Source: Cloeon dipterum (Eukaryota; Arthropoda; Insecta; Ephemeroptera; Baetidae). From it: a DNA stretch of 64,000 nt. Below, piece after piece: positions 1 to 12,432 of this stretch. The notes below the pieces were generated by a model. It was not told the origin of the DNA and did not search any database. It saw nothing but the letters and a program-made list of their open reading frames with translations. The position numbers were made by a program, and so were the translations under genes. Each line of letters opens with the position of its first letter. Within the stretch, counting starts at the first letter, position 1. Location of the stretch: NCBI RefSeq assembly GCF_949628265.1, contig NC_088787.1, positions 1,602,501-1,666,500 on the forward strand. Reading direction: 5' to 3'.

Positions 1-720
1 TAAGCCTATGTCTGCCTCTCTGCTGCGCGGCTACAGGCGGCGTATGAGGAAAAGTCCAAAATCCGCTTTCGAGGCCACTCGGTTAATCTTATCGCAGCAG
101 TCAGCATTCGGCAAGCTCTGTGGCTAAATTGTAGACAAAAAAATTCTTCAAGGTTGCATAAAATATGAACAATTCATTTATTCTTGCTGTGTTTGTTTTC
201 TCTGTTTATTTTACTAAGCAATCCGCAGGAAACCAATATGCATTAATAAAAATAGGAGAGTGATAATTATTTTCTCTTTTTTTAATTTAGTCCCCATGAA
301 ATCAATATACGTTAGCACGGATTATATACTGTTCAAACGACGATAATAAATTGATATGAAAAGTGACCTACACCTTATAGTTGATCTCACATCTAGTCCG
401 AGACCTGAAGAAAACGTTCAGGGCAGCTGCCCTCACAATTTGTTGAGAGAGCCACTCTCCGGGTCGCCACGCGGACCAACACACTCGCGACTCGCAGCAG
501 CGGCTTCTCGATGACGTGTGTGTAGTCACGTGTGTGCGGAGTGGAGCGGCCGGCTGGCGATCAGCCTCCCGCGAGATAACAGAGAAATTGAGTCACCGCG
601 GATTCGCCCTCCTCTTGCTATCAGTTCAGCAGGCGCCCGCATAGAGGCGGCAGCAGTCAAATCTCGTCAAAATAAACAAGATTATTTATTATCACTCATT
701 CCCCGCGCGTTTGCAGTGAG
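1..720 (+). repeat. Copy of the GC-rich dispersed flank repeat
   Basis: This block has two recognisable parts that recur elsewhere in the window. The first (about 1-240) carries a CGCACGAAA/TTATCGCAGCAGTCAGC-type segment and ends near an ATTTTACT..GCAATCCGC stretch. The second (about 375-720) begins near GATCTCACAT, contains CAGGGCAGCTGCCCTCA and ends near AAATAAACAAGATTATT. The same two parts in the same order occur at 1080-2000, 10780-11450 and 54520-56910, and in reverse orientation at 20030-21290, 28560-29650 and 37795-40310. No credible ORF lies inside, so it looks non-coding and non-autonomous. Edges are approximate; I define plus as the orientation reading GATCTCACAT. Confidence 0.7.
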
Positions 721-1079
721 ACTTTAATTTCGTTTGTTTATGTGGCAGCTGAATGTTAAACTCTTATTAATATTAAATGATTTTATTTTATATAATTGTA
801 CAGGTGGAATGGCAAAAACATCGACTGTTATATACGATCTCAATGAAGGGAAAACGAAAACGGTGGTCGACGTTCAGACCAGCGGCCGAATTTGGAAAAA
901 AAATCATTTTCGCGCGTACACATTTATTAACGCGATGTGTGAAGAGAAAAAAAACACGAATATCATTTATTTCCGCTGTATGATATCTCTTTTTTTTACT
1001 GACCACTTCACTAACAAAAACACTAATTTAACGTGCAAGGAATTTAACTTGACGTAAATTTACGCAGTATTTATTTTAA

Positions 1080-2000
1080 CAATTCGGCGGATGGGCAGAG
1101 TAAAGAGCAACACGCGCCGCGCACGAAAAGTCACACGTACCGTTCTCACGGCCCCTCAGTTCATCACTCTTCTCACATCCGTCAGCAGAAGACAAACATT
1201 TTTTTATGACGCAAGCTCTGCGTCTCAATTTATACCGCAAAAATTCTTCAAGGTTTTAAAAAAAATAGAAATTCCATTATTTCTTGCAGTGTGTTTTCTC
1301 TGATCATTTTACTGAGCAATCAGGAAAAATCCAATATATTATTTTGAAAGAAGAAATTCAATTTAAATGGCAGAATAATTACTCCTTTATCAAAAATGAA
1401 TTCTATTAATTCTCGCGGTGTTTTCCCGCCGCAAAAGGTCTAATACATTAATTTTAAAGAAAGCAGTCTATACAAATGGGCATTTTTTAAATTTAATCTC
1501 AATGCTATCAAAAACATTTAACTTACCGAACAGTTGATCTCACATTCAGTCAGAGAACTCTTGAAAATTTTCAGGGCAGCTGCCCTCAAAATATTGAGAG
1601 TGACGCGCGGACGTGCTCACTCGCGACTAGCGGCACCGGCTTCTCGTCGTGGTGTGCGCGCGGAGCGGCTGCCTGGCTGGCTGGCGTTTCGCCACTCGCG
1701 AGTTAGACTTTTTAATTATACTTTTCGCACTAAGTGAGTCGCTGCGCGGTTTCGCTCTCCTCTTTAAAAGTTCAACTATCGCCCGCACAGTGGCGGGCGG
1801 CAGCAGCCGATCTCGTCGAGATAAACAAGAAGTTTTGCTTTGCCCCATCGCTCATCAATTCTCGCCACCACCAGCCTCCAGTTGGCGGCTCCAGGAGAGA
1901 AAGCAAGCACCTAAATGGTCCGGGAGCAAAGCCCGCAGAATTGATGTATTATGCACCACGCGCATAAAAATTACGCTGACACTTTAATTTAAATTTGTTC
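1080..2000 (+). repeat. Second adjacent copy of the GC-rich flank repeat
   Basis: Same family as the copy to its left and in the same orientation. It contains the CAACACGCGC..GCACGAAAAGTC segment, then AAAATTTTCAGGGCAGCTGC, then a GC-rich core with GCACCGGCTTCTCGTCGTGG. Short ORFs across the core reflect GC-richness rather than genes: they differ between copies and have no family signature. About 1 kb separates this repeat from the 3' end of gene A. Confidence 0.7.
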
Positions 2001-3062
2001 ATTCGACAACTTAAAATTAAAATTGTGCGCTGCTGCTGGGGGATAACGTTTTAAATCCTCGAAAACTAAATTAAAATCACTAAAGAAAGTTTCAAGGATT
2101 GATATATGTTACCCGTAGGTACAATTGATTCGCCAGAAAAAGAAAGTGCCAAATTGTTGCGTCTAGGTAAACCCTCTCAGCTTCATCTAATGGCGTCTCA
2201 GTGTTCGTGATTGCGCAGCTGATTTCCTGCTGCCTTTACCTGCCACCTTCAGGGCAATCGAGGAGGTTGGTCCATGAAATAGCAGATGCTGAATGCAAAT
2301 TTAAAAGTCCCGCGATAAAATTTGATCTCGTGCCGCATTTTATCGCACCACCCTCAGAGCAGTCCAGACCAGATCAGAGTGTGTAAACAGCTGTTTTCGC
2401 TTTGGAAGCTGACTTTAAAAATTCCATATTTGAAGGAACATTGAAATTTCATCAAAGCAGATATTTGGCACGGTTTAAAAAAGATAATAATGAAAAATAT
2501 TTAAAAAAAAAAAAACTATAATTGGAGATTGCACGTACTTTAGGAATAAAACGCAGTCATTGTGTTTAAAGATGTTTGAATTTTATTGTTAATGACTTTC
2601 AGTGGATAATTCTTATTATTTACATTACACATAATTATTTTCTGCTAAACATCAAATGATTTCTTAGCCATCGCCGTTACTATGGGTATATTTGCTACCC
2701 CAATGTAATACATAAACAAACATATTCTTATCAATAGTTGACATAGATATTTATACTGCATTTTTCATACTCCTAAACCTAAAACATTATTTCCAAATAT
2801 TAAACAAAGTTCTGCAAAACATTTTTTTTACAAAAGTGACTAAAATGTTCGTAAGTAAAATGGTAATAAAGTTTAAATTCCTTATTAAATAACGACCTTA
2901 TATTAGAAGACGCCATGCATACACTAATATTAGCTCATCTTGGTACTTTCAAACTTAAATTAGAGTGAATTATTCGTTCTCTCTCCTCATTTACGTTGAA
3001 GTCATCAAGAATTTAATTAAGAAAAGCAAGAAGGTCATAAATCTAAGCAACAAAAATCGACT
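2001..3062. other. Intergenic stretch, 3' flank of gene A
   Basis: No convincing gene was found here. The part nearest gene A is AT-rich. Around 2640-2700 the minus strand carries a TAGCAAATATACC segment that also occurs in the 3' flank of gene B near 28250, so the 3' flanks of A and B appear related. Confidence 0.5.
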
Positions 3063-6000
3063 TTAATTCAATCGCATTTTTTTGCTCGGTGACGCTTCCA
3101 TTTCATCAAACCTTCTGAGTAAATGAGTTGGACAAGATTCGTCAATGTAGTCACGAGCAGATTTTCCCTCATTGTCTATTATGCTGAGATCTACATTTTT
3201 AGACAAAATTATTTTAAAAAATTTCTTATGCCAGAGCCTCTCCTTGCAAGCTAGAATCAACGGGGTTTCGTTCAAAGCATTTGTAGCATTCAAATCAACT
3301 AAGCCTTGCTCCACAAGCCAAATAAGAAACTTATCATTCCTGTTGTGTTTATATAATTTGATTGCCAAATGCAGAGTAGTATCTCCATTGTTCAAACGCT
3401 GTTTAACCAAATCATCGTTTAACTTATGAATGAATAAAACAATGTGATAGTTTGCTATCGCATGGTGAAGTGCGTTCTTGCCGTCGTTGTCTGTCAAAGC
3501 CAAATCTGCGCCTCTTTTACAAAACTCTTGAACCAAATCAAATTGATTTATATCTTGTAGCTCATCGTCATTCTCATCTTCTTGCTCATCTTCTTGCTCA
3601 TCTTCTAGCTCATCTTCCAGCTCATCTTTTAGCTCATCGTCATTCTCATATTCTAGCTCATCTTCTTGCTCATAGAAATCATCGAATCGCACGGCGTAGT
3701 GCACGGCCGTTCTTCCATTGTTATCTCTGACGTGTATATCAACGCTTGCATTCAGCAAAGTTGTAGCAAAAATCCATTCTCCCTTTATGCAAGCTACAAT
3801 AAGCGGTGTCTCACCCTCATTGTTTCTTACATTTAAGTCATTTTCGCACTGCTCCACAAGCCAAGGAATAATGTCATCATCCCTGTACTCCTGTAACTTG
3901 ATTGCCAGATGCAGAGTAGTATCTCCATTGTTCAAATGCTGTTTAACCAAATCACCATTTAAATTATGAATGAATAAAGCCATTTGAAAGCTTCCTATCG
4001 CACGGTGAAATGCGTTCATCCCATCATTGTCTGTCAAAGCCAAATCTGCGCCTCTTTTGCAAAACTCTGGCACCAAATCAAAAGCATCTGAATCTTCTAG
4101 CTCATCGTCTTCATCCAATTGAACGGCGTAGTGCAGGGCCGTTCTTCCATTGTTATCTTTTACATTTAAATCAACACTCTTAGCCAGCAAAATTTTAGAA
4201 ACATTCAACCTTTTCTTCTGTAAAGAAAGCATTAGAGGTGTCTTACGCTCGCCATTTTTTACATTCAAGTCATTTTCACTTTGCTCAATGAGCCAAATAA
4301 GAAAGTTTTCATCCAGGATTTCTTCTAATTTGACTGCCAGATGCAGAGTGGTGTCTCCATTGTTCAAACGCTGTTTAACCAAATCACCATTGATATCATG
4401 AATGAATAACGCCATGTTAAAGTTCATTATCGAATGGTGAAATGCGTTCTTCCCGTCGTTGTCTGTCAAAGTCAAATCTGCGCCTCTTTTCCACAACTCT
4501 AGCACCAAATCCAAAGCATATGTATATTCTAGACAATCGGCTCCGTCCAAATTAACGGCGTAGTGCAGGGCTGTTCTTTCTTTTAAATCTTTAACATTTA
4601 TATCGGGACTTTTTTCCAGCAAAATTTCAGTAAAATTCCACTTTTTCCTCTTGCAAGCCAGCAAAAGCGGCGTTTCACCCTTCTCATTTGTGGAATTCAA
4701 ATCAGCTTGGCAAATATCAACAAGCAAAATTATAAATTTTTTATGGGTTACAGACGACCTTATTCCACAATGGAGGGTTGTGTCTCCGTTATTCAAACGC
4801 TGTTTAATCAAGGCGTTGTTTTCCTCGTGAAGATATATAAATGCCTCATAGTAATGCACTGCGTGGTGCAAAGCGTTCATTCCCTTGCAGTCTGTTAGAG
4901 TCAAATCTGCACCTTTCTCATGCATCAGTTTCACTAAACACAAGTTCTCACTATATGCGACGTAGTGCATTGCAGTTTTTCCCAATCTGTCTGAAACATT
5001 GACGTCAACATTTCTGGTCAGTAGCAATTCAGCAACACTCCATAGTCTTCTTTGGCAAGCCAGTAAGAGTGGTGTGTCGCCAAAATCGTTTTTCGCGTTC
5101 AAAGCGATGTCGTCTAATTGTTCTACAATCCACCGAATGATATTATCGTCGACTGCATTCTTGAAATTCAATGCCAAATGTAAAGTTGTATATCCGTAGT
5201 GTGAACACTGTTCAACTAGATGTTTGTTCTTTTCATTGATGAATCTCAGCATTTCTTCGCTGTCGAAAGCGTAGCACATTGCATTATTTCCTTCCATATC
5301 TGTTAGGGTTAATTCTGCGTTGTTTTCAAGCAACCATTTCATCAAATCAACATTTTTTGATTCAGCAGCAAGGTGCAGAGCTGTCCTTCCTTTATTGTCA
5401 CGTCTGTTTACTCTCTCATTCTTTATGATTGACAATCCAACGGAACTCTCACCAACATCTTGTTTCTTGGCATCGGCCTCAGCAGCGCAGGCTAAAAGCT
5501 TTTTCACAAATAGCAAGTGTCCTTTTTTAGCGGCATAATGCAACGCAGTCAGTCCTTCATTGTCTACCACATCCACGTCTCCACCCAGATCTATCCAAGC
5601 TTGCAGAGCCTCTAAATCACCCTTTCCAGCGGCGAAGTGCAGGCACGTTTGCCCCTCGTTGTTTTTGCCTTCAATGTTGATAGCTTTTGTCATCAAATAG
5701 TTAACGCATTCTTCGTGATATGCGAATTGTAACGCAGTACATCCATTTTTGTCCTCTGCCCATACGTCAACTCCAATTTCTTCGACCAGAAAACACGCCA
5801 CCTCAACCGAGCAATATTTGGATTTCAGAAGAATATGCAGCCCTGTTTCCCCGTTTTTTGTTCTTTCCTTGGCCAGCTGACTGTCTGTGCTGTGCAACAA
5901 TTGAATCACCTGTTCTTTATTGTCACTGTTACTTTTGCATGCAAAATGAAATGCATTCCAGCCATTTTCGTCTACATCTCGAATATTCGCGCCAGAGTGA

Positions 6001-9000
6001 ATCAACTCTTGGACACGTTCAAGATAACCATATTCTGCAGCGCAGTGAAGAGCAGTTTTTCCTCTTTCGTCAGTCATGGTAATGTCACTCTTCTGCAGAA
6101 TTAAGAAATGGTCCATGCATATCTGGTCATTCTGGGACCAATCTCTCGGTTCTCCACTTGGTTGTAAGGTGTTCACGTCAACCCCTACTTCGTCAACAAG
6201 CCATCGACACAATTCTAAATTTCCATTTATTGCTGATAATTGTAATGGACTCCAATTTAAATATGCTCTTTCATCATTGATTTCGTACATTTCTTTGTAG
6301 CGTGGCAGTCCAGTAATATTTTCCTCCAGTAAGAATTTGACCAGGTCAACATTATCATCAACAACAGCCTCAATCAAAGGGTTGCTGTTCACGCTAGATC
6401 CACATTTTGCCAATTTCGCGCCATGCTGGAGCAAAATATTCACACAATTCATAGCTCCGCATCTTACTGCACAATGTAAAGCGTTTCCGTTCATAAAATC
6501 CATGAAATCTATGTCGACACCACTTTGCAGGAGTAGAATAAGGATTTCGTCGTGATTCTTGCTTGCTGCGATTACTCCAGCATCTATTAAAAATCTTCTA
6601 GAGTAAATCATCTCTGGCAATCTAGGATATTTTGTTTTCAGCTTTTCAAAGAAGAGAGTTGCGTTTGTTTCAGCTACTGATTTCAACAGGTAAGGTAAAA
6701 TTATTTTCAACTCATCATCACTGTTGATTAAATCTGTGTCGAGCAGCATGATTGCAATTTCTTCCGCACCATCGATTGCTTCGACCAACAGAGACGTATC
6801 TCTTGCAACAGAAATACAATCACCCTCTTGGTTTTTACTAAAGGTGATGATTGGATCTATCAATTCTAGAGTTTTTTTGCACCCGTCAGAAGCAATCAAT
6901 CTCAAAAATCGATCTGGATTCAACTTCAAGACTGAAAGGAGTGATTCTCTGTGTTCTTCAATCTTTTCTTCGTCATTTATTAATGTGCAATAGAAAAGAT
7001 CGACAAACTTTCTGCACCACGAAAAGGATTGCCTGAAAAAGACGTGTGAAATATCTTCAATGCTGGTTTCGAAATCGCTTTCGCCACTATCCTCGACTTC
7101 ACGTAGAAAAAACAGGGCTGCGAGAAATTCGGCGAAAGTCTGATGAATGAAAATGACCTTGTTGTTTTCAAACGTGGCAATACCATAGTAGTTATTTTTT
7201 ACCAGATTGTCTCTGGTGTCACCTATTCGCTTGTCTCCTCTGATGTGGTAATTTGCAAACCTTTGAAGATCTTCCATAGCAATTGCGATATTCTCTTGAA
7301 ACTTGGAAAAGTTGTTTTTGTCAAATCCTTCCTTGATCAGAGTGTCTTCCACTTTTTGTCTGACAACCTGGTCGTAGATTTGGTATAAGTTTCCTTCGGC
7401 CCCGTACTTGGCAACCAAAGAAAGATGCAAAGGATTTTCCAAGATGTCCTTTGATGTAAAGTTCTGAATGAATTGTTCACATTCTTCTCTACTCTTGCCC
7501 GTCTCCAGCTGGAACAACTCGATTTGCTGTTCTTCATCCAAGGGATCAATCTCTACTAAAATAGCATTTGATATCCGTTTTTGGACTGCTTCTGCTGCGT
7601 GAGGTCTCGTTCCGACCCATACGGATATCTGCTTCTTTTCTAGAGCTTCCATTATTTTCAGCGTTTTTTCTTGGTTTTCAGGACGGATTTCATCAAATTC
7701 ATCGAAAAACACAACACATTGCTTGTTTTCTATGCTCTTTTTGATTTCCTCTTTCGAATTCTGAGTTGCTTCCGCGAGAAACTCAATCTCAGTCACGTTC
7801 CGCTTAAGAGATCTGAACGAAACTCTCGGGATTGAAATACGTAGAATTTTTAATTCTTGATTTAATTTTCCGAGCTGAAAAGCCATTTCCCTGAGGATTG
7901 TCGTCTTTCCTGTTCCTGCGACTGAACTCAAGAGCCAGATTTGTTTTTTTCTTGCTGATTCCTTCACCAAGCTATCGAAGCTGACGTGCTTTTCTCTTGA
8001 TATTTTAGTCTTTTTCAATAAAAAGTTAAGTTTAACAAAAGACCTGGGCCAGTCGGGAAAATTGAGGAGGTACTGCAGCGTCGAGTTGAGCATGTCCCTA
8101 TTTCCAATTGTTTCAGAAATCATCAGACTTGCGACGAGAAGCTCTTGCAAACTTTTATCCTTTTTAAGATCTTGCCCTTTGAAGATGTCGATTAGCTTTT
8201 CAAGTTCTTCTGTAGAAATGATAATTATTTAATTAACTCAAAAATAAGGAGATGAAAAATTTACCTTTGTTGTGCAAAACCAGGACTAACCATCCGCTGT
8301 GGTTTGTTGCCGATATTGTCATCTTGGGATGTATTGACCCGATCTTTAGGACAAAGATATTATAGTTTTCTTACTTTTCAGTTGTTTTCATTTCGAAAAT
8401 AACTAATTATTAAAAACATACATAGTCAAATGAGCTCGTTTCTTGATCCACAAGGAATAATATTTTAGGTTTTCCTATCCACTGGTCATTCTTTGGTCCG
8501 ATAAACTCGCGCAGTATTTCAGATGCTGCTATTTCTTGACCGTCAACCTGCACGCAAACCTCGTGCGTATCCTTGTTTTCACTTATTCGGCCAAACAAAA
8601 ATAAGAAAATGCAGCCAATGTCGGAGTCAAGCCTTGGGGCTGAAATATGAAGTTGCATAATTTGCAACAAACAAAATTTGATGATAAACCTTTATTAATT
8701 GATATCCACGGCTTTCCACTCAGCAACCTTACGCTGGTCTCAAATTCTAGGTTTTGGGACAACGCTCTTTTAATTTCTTTCAACTGCTCATTTGGCTCTG
8801 TAGAAAATAGAATGGCAAGGCGGTGTCTCAAGTTTTCCCCTGAACTTGACATCCAAGAGTAAAACTCGCGTTTCGTTTTAATTTTGCTACTCTTTGCGTC
8901 AGATGTCGAAGAAGTTGAGTAATTAGTAGTACTTCTGAAACACACAATTTTATCAAATAGATATTTTTTTAACATAAAACGTTTATGTTTTAAGTCTCAA

Positions 9001-10058
9001 GGGAAATCCTGTTAAATAATGAGAACTCACTTTGAGATGACAAAAATTCTGTCCTGGGAAAACATCTTCACTTCTGGAGTCTGTCCAGTGTAATTGTTTT
9101 CCATGATGTCCCAAATTTTGTGACTCTCATATTGAATAATTGCCAGGACATTTATTATACTCTCGTCCTTCTCAAGCGAATTGAAGACCTGACACGTTAG
9201 GCTGACGAAAGTTGTACCTGACTGGTTTCGTTTGGCCCTGGTAGCTGCGAAAATTATAGCAAACGTAAGAGAATAACAATTTTATTCACAAAAGACTTAC
9301 TTTCAACGGTTGAGAAGAACACAACCATGTTCCTCATCTGAGGACTGTACGTGATTCGGCAGGAATTTTCGTTCTTGAATTTTGCATCTTTTTCGAAAAA
9401 AATTACGTCTCCCAGTTCCCCTCTACATGGCTATAAATTAATTATATATTAAAACGAGTCTTTTGGTGATAACATAAACAGAGACTTACACCGAAGTTTA
9501 TAAATTTGAGACAGTCATCGAAACCAGTCAGCTTTTTCAGAGATTCGAATATATCCGTTGTTGTAAATGAAATAAAGTCGTTTGGGTCTTCATTCTGGTA
9601 GTGATCGGTGAAGATTTTTCCATCTCTGTAGCCGTGAGAAAGAATGTAAAGCACAAACACCGATGGAACATCTGTAAAACCAACACGATAAAATAGAATT
9701 TATTGAAAAGTGATTCGATTTACCTGTACAGCCGAATAATTGTAACAGCTCTTCTTGATCGGCGAGAAGCTGGAGCAACTCCTCTTTTCCTGGCGACAAA
9801 ATACTGCTGAAATCGCAGTTACGGTTCACTCTGAAAGTTCTTTCCAGATTCTTCACGTCTTGATCATCACCTTTCCGAATCCAGGATTCATCCTTAGTAT
9901 TCTCAAAATTGTAGTGAACAACGAGCACGCAAACACTGAGAATTCACGTTCTCAATTATTTATGTCAGATAATTTCCACGATTTGTTTACTTGTCTGCGT
10001 TTTTTCTAGTTTGGTCTTTCGACACGAAATATCCAAACTTGGCTGGCCCATCAGGCAT
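3063..10058 (-). CDS. Gene A: caspase / pseudo-caspase / NACHT / ankyrin protein (2164 aa)
   Basis: Nine coding exons read on the minus strand: 10058-9991, 9935-9724, 9671-9490, 9430-9301, 9244-9031, 8934-8690, 8639-8422, 8343-8265 and 8209-3063; all junctions are GT..AG and phases close. Residues 24-270 form a caspase domain: R43 in an RxGxxxD motif, H106 in SHG, C156 in PCRG and R203 in the p10 part. Their spacings resemble those of known caspases. Residues about 275-460 resemble a second caspase p20 (GKPKILFLV) but lack the His and Cys. Residues about 480-750 are a NACHT: Walker A GTGKTT at 548-553, Walker B FFDEFDE and a GTRP motif. From about residue 990 to the end runs a long ankyrin array. 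The ATG follows a 3' splice acceptor by about ten bases, implying an upstream non-coding exon. There is no signal peptide, so it should be cytosolic. The family assignment is by motif; a sensor-effector role is inferred. Confidence 0.85.
3540..3690 (-). repeat. Acidic low-complexity insert within the gene A ankyrin array
   Basis: About 50 residues rich in Glu, Asp and Leu (DELEDEL-type units, encoded by repeats of an AGCTCATCTT-type unit on the plus strand) interrupt the ankyrin array. The corresponding positions in B and D have only a short loop. It is in frame and looks like microsatellite expansion inside a surface loop between ankyrin helices. Confidence 0.8.
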
Positions 10059-10139
10059 TTTTCTCAACTGAAATAGTAAAATTTTCACTGAACATCAGTT
10101 ATTACCTCCAAAATCCTAAATTTTATTATGGATTTAAGG

Positions 10140-10260
10140 TCGAGTGCCGCTTAAGCTCCTAGAAGCGCGCACCATGGGGGTATAACGTGTTTCGGGGTTC
10201 GAAAGGTTATAGGAATTTTAATTTCTTCTTTCTTTCGTATAATATTCAATATAATGTACT
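10140..10260. promoter_or_regulatory. 5' flank segment shared by genes A and E
   Basis: Just upstream of gene A a segment with GAAAGGTTATAGGAATTT lies in the same relative position as GAAGGTTATGGGAATTTCAT upstream of gene E (about 53700-53720). Parts of a CTCCTTGAGG-type segment also occur upstream of D (40520) and E (53655). This is probably homologous 5' untranslated or promoter sequence carried along with each duplicated gene. No core promoter element was identified. Confidence 0.35.
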
Positions 10261-10275
10261 AAAAGTTCTATTTTA

Positions 10276-10395
10276 GGTTTTTTTTCGCCAAAACAATGTG
10301 AATGCGAGAAGTGCGCATGCGTGAGAGCTGGCTGGATCTGACAATTCTTACAGGCGGTCTCTGTACAAGTGCTCAAACATTTTGGTTTTCCTTTG
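10276..10395 (+). mobile_element. Partial copy of a small inverted-repeat element
   Basis: The stretch reading CGCCAAAACAATGTGAATGC followed by GCGCATGCGTGAGAGCTG and a CAAGTGCTCAAAC segment matches the left arm and centre of the complete element at 58149-58295. The right arm is not preserved. It is therefore a truncated MITE-like insertion about 220 bases upstream of the gene A start codon. Confidence 0.6.
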
Positions 10396-10779
10396 TTTTG
10401 CCCTCAAAAATCAACCGGTGTGCTCAGAAACTTCGTCAAAAACGGTATTTAATCTTCGCGAGGTTGTCGGTTCGGTTTGCCTACTTCTACATGCATAAAT
10501 AAACCTCTAATTGAAACACGTTGTAATCATATCATCACTTTTATCATTGCCGTGTCAAGATTAATTGTCTTGCTGGTTCGTCGGAAAGCTTTTTCCTCGT
10601 CAGAGGGACTCATTTTAGATACATTATGGATGAAAAAATGCAACATGTTCAATTTAACTTTGCTAACGATATATTGGGCATGATAGGGAAACTATACAAG
10701 CTACTTCTATAAAGGCACAACTTCTAAATTAACGTTAATAGATCGCCTTTTTAAAGTGGAGGAAGTTTTATTTCATATG

Positions 10780-11450
10780 TCCGTCGAGCAGCCACGCGGA
10801 AGTAGAGAGGAAAGTGCAAAACGCGCACAAAAAGTCTAAGAACCACTCTCAAGAGGCCGCTCGGCTCGGTTAATCTAATCTAATCGCGAAAGTCGGCACA
10901 CGTCAAGCTATGTGGCTAGATTGTAGACAAAAATAAACTGTACAAATGTTGCATGGAAAATAAAATAGGAATTCCAATAGCTCTTGCTGTTTTTACTCTG
11001 TTTCTTTAATTGAACAATCCGCTATAGAAACGAACAATATAAATGGGGTTGTTCTCATTTGCATTCCTTTTTAATTTAGCCTCGATGTTATCATAGCTGA
11101 AGTGAATAAATTCATTCACTTAAATCAAAACGTCAGTACAAATATTAAAATCTGCAGAGCAGCGAACAAAAAACCATACAAACACTTGACTTACCTTATA
11201 GATGATCTCACATGAAGTCAGAGAACTCAGGAAAATTTTCAGGGCAGCTGCCCTCACAGGGTTAAGAGAGAGCAACTCGCCGTCACTGCACGGAAGTTCA
11301 CACTCGCGTCAACTGCTTCTCGTTGTGGTGTACGTGCGGGGCGGCTGGATAGCGTATCGCCTATCGCGAGTTAGACTTTTTCGCAGAAAGTGAGTCACAG
11401 CAGTTTCGCTTTCGTCGCTGGCAGTTCCTCGCTCTCCCGCACAGTGGCGG
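10780..11450 (+). repeat. GC-rich flank repeat upstream of gene A
   Basis: Contains both parts of the dispersed repeat: GCGCACAAAAAGTC and the ATCTAATCGC segment, then GATCTCACATGAAGTCAGAG with TTTTCAGGGCAGCTGCCCTC, then the GTTAGACTTTTTC and CCCGCACAGTGGCGGCA segments. It separates gene A from the serpin locus. No gene is evident in it. Confidence 0.7.
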
Positions 11451-11959
11451 CAAGGAAGCTGTACCTTTTATACGAATAGTAAAAAACCAAACTACGATAC
11501 TGTGCCCGATTTCTGTTATCTTTCCTTACCGAATCAAAATTTTGCACTCTGATTTTACGTTTTTTAGTAACACTCAAAGAACAAAATTTGGTTCACTGTG
11601 GCTTAGGGTGAATATAAATATTCCATAGTGTCGATTACCTTTAGATTTAAATCTATGGATGGGATCGTTGCATAAAGATAAAAATTCAAGCTACGTTTTT
11701 CGACATCAAGTCTTATCTTTTTAATTCCTACTTTCTCTTTTAATTGATTTCCGAAACACACGATTACTCAGAACTCTATTTGGGTTTGAAACATCTTAAT
11801 AATCGTCTTTATTGTTTTTCTGCTGGTCATTGCCATCTCGTGTTTACAATTTCGGAATGGATCGACGTAAATGAAGAAGATAATTTTTTGCGAACATTTT
11901 CCTTGTGCTCAACGCAATATTATTTTATATTATGTTATACAGGAAAAAATACAGCAAAT

Positions 11960-12200
11960 TCAGTTAGCATAATCTTAATATTTACACTCTTTTGGGCGTC
12001 GACATTCGTACGTGTAAATATACGCTATTTAACTTTTCTGGTTTGTTGTTCCGTTTGTCTGTTAAGACGGTAAACATAGGTTAGACTTTAAATTATTTGT
12101 ATAGTAAATACATCAAACTTATCTCTCTAGAAGAGGAGGGATGGCCCAGTAGGCACTCTGGTAAACAATTTATTAGAAGTTTTGTTAGTACATAATCCAA
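11960..12200 (+). repeat. Duplicated 5' flank of the first serpin gene
   Basis: Segments such as TGGTTTGTTGTTCCGTTTGT, TTATCTCTCTAGAAGAGG and GATGGCCCAGTAGGCACTC recur with small changes at about 15360-15530 upstream of the second serpin copy. The serpin duplication therefore included at least 0.5 kb of upstream sequence, probably with the promoter. Confidence 0.65.
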
Positions 12201-12432
12201 CCTCAGTACGTTCTTGGAACTTGATATAAGAGCTAGCAGAGTCGTATTCGAGTCATTTCATATCTCCTGCTAGCTCGAGAAAGTTGCTCGCTTATTTAAG
12301 GCATTTTAAGGAGTTTCAGAGCAATTGGGAGATATTTGAGCAGTTCGGGGATCTAATATCTATTCCGTAGCAATATCTATCAACGAAACATCTCCATTCA
12401 CAGTGTTCTTTTGTTGATTGCTCCTGAGAGAT

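Noticed and set aside
3172-7388. Many plus-strand open frames across 3.1-7.4 kb, including a His/Leu-rich one at 3452-3730
   Set aside because: They lie antisense to the ankyrin and NACHT exon of gene A; the His/Leu run is the complement of the acidic repeat.
8150-8209. Starting gene A at the beginning of the long exon 9 open frame
   Set aside because: There is no ATG at that point, a clear splice acceptor precedes the exon, and eight upstream exons join in phase in all five copies.
11744-12073. 109-codon open frame upstream of the first serpin
   Set aside because: No domain or splice support, and the underlying DNA resembles repeat sequence near 47925-48000.
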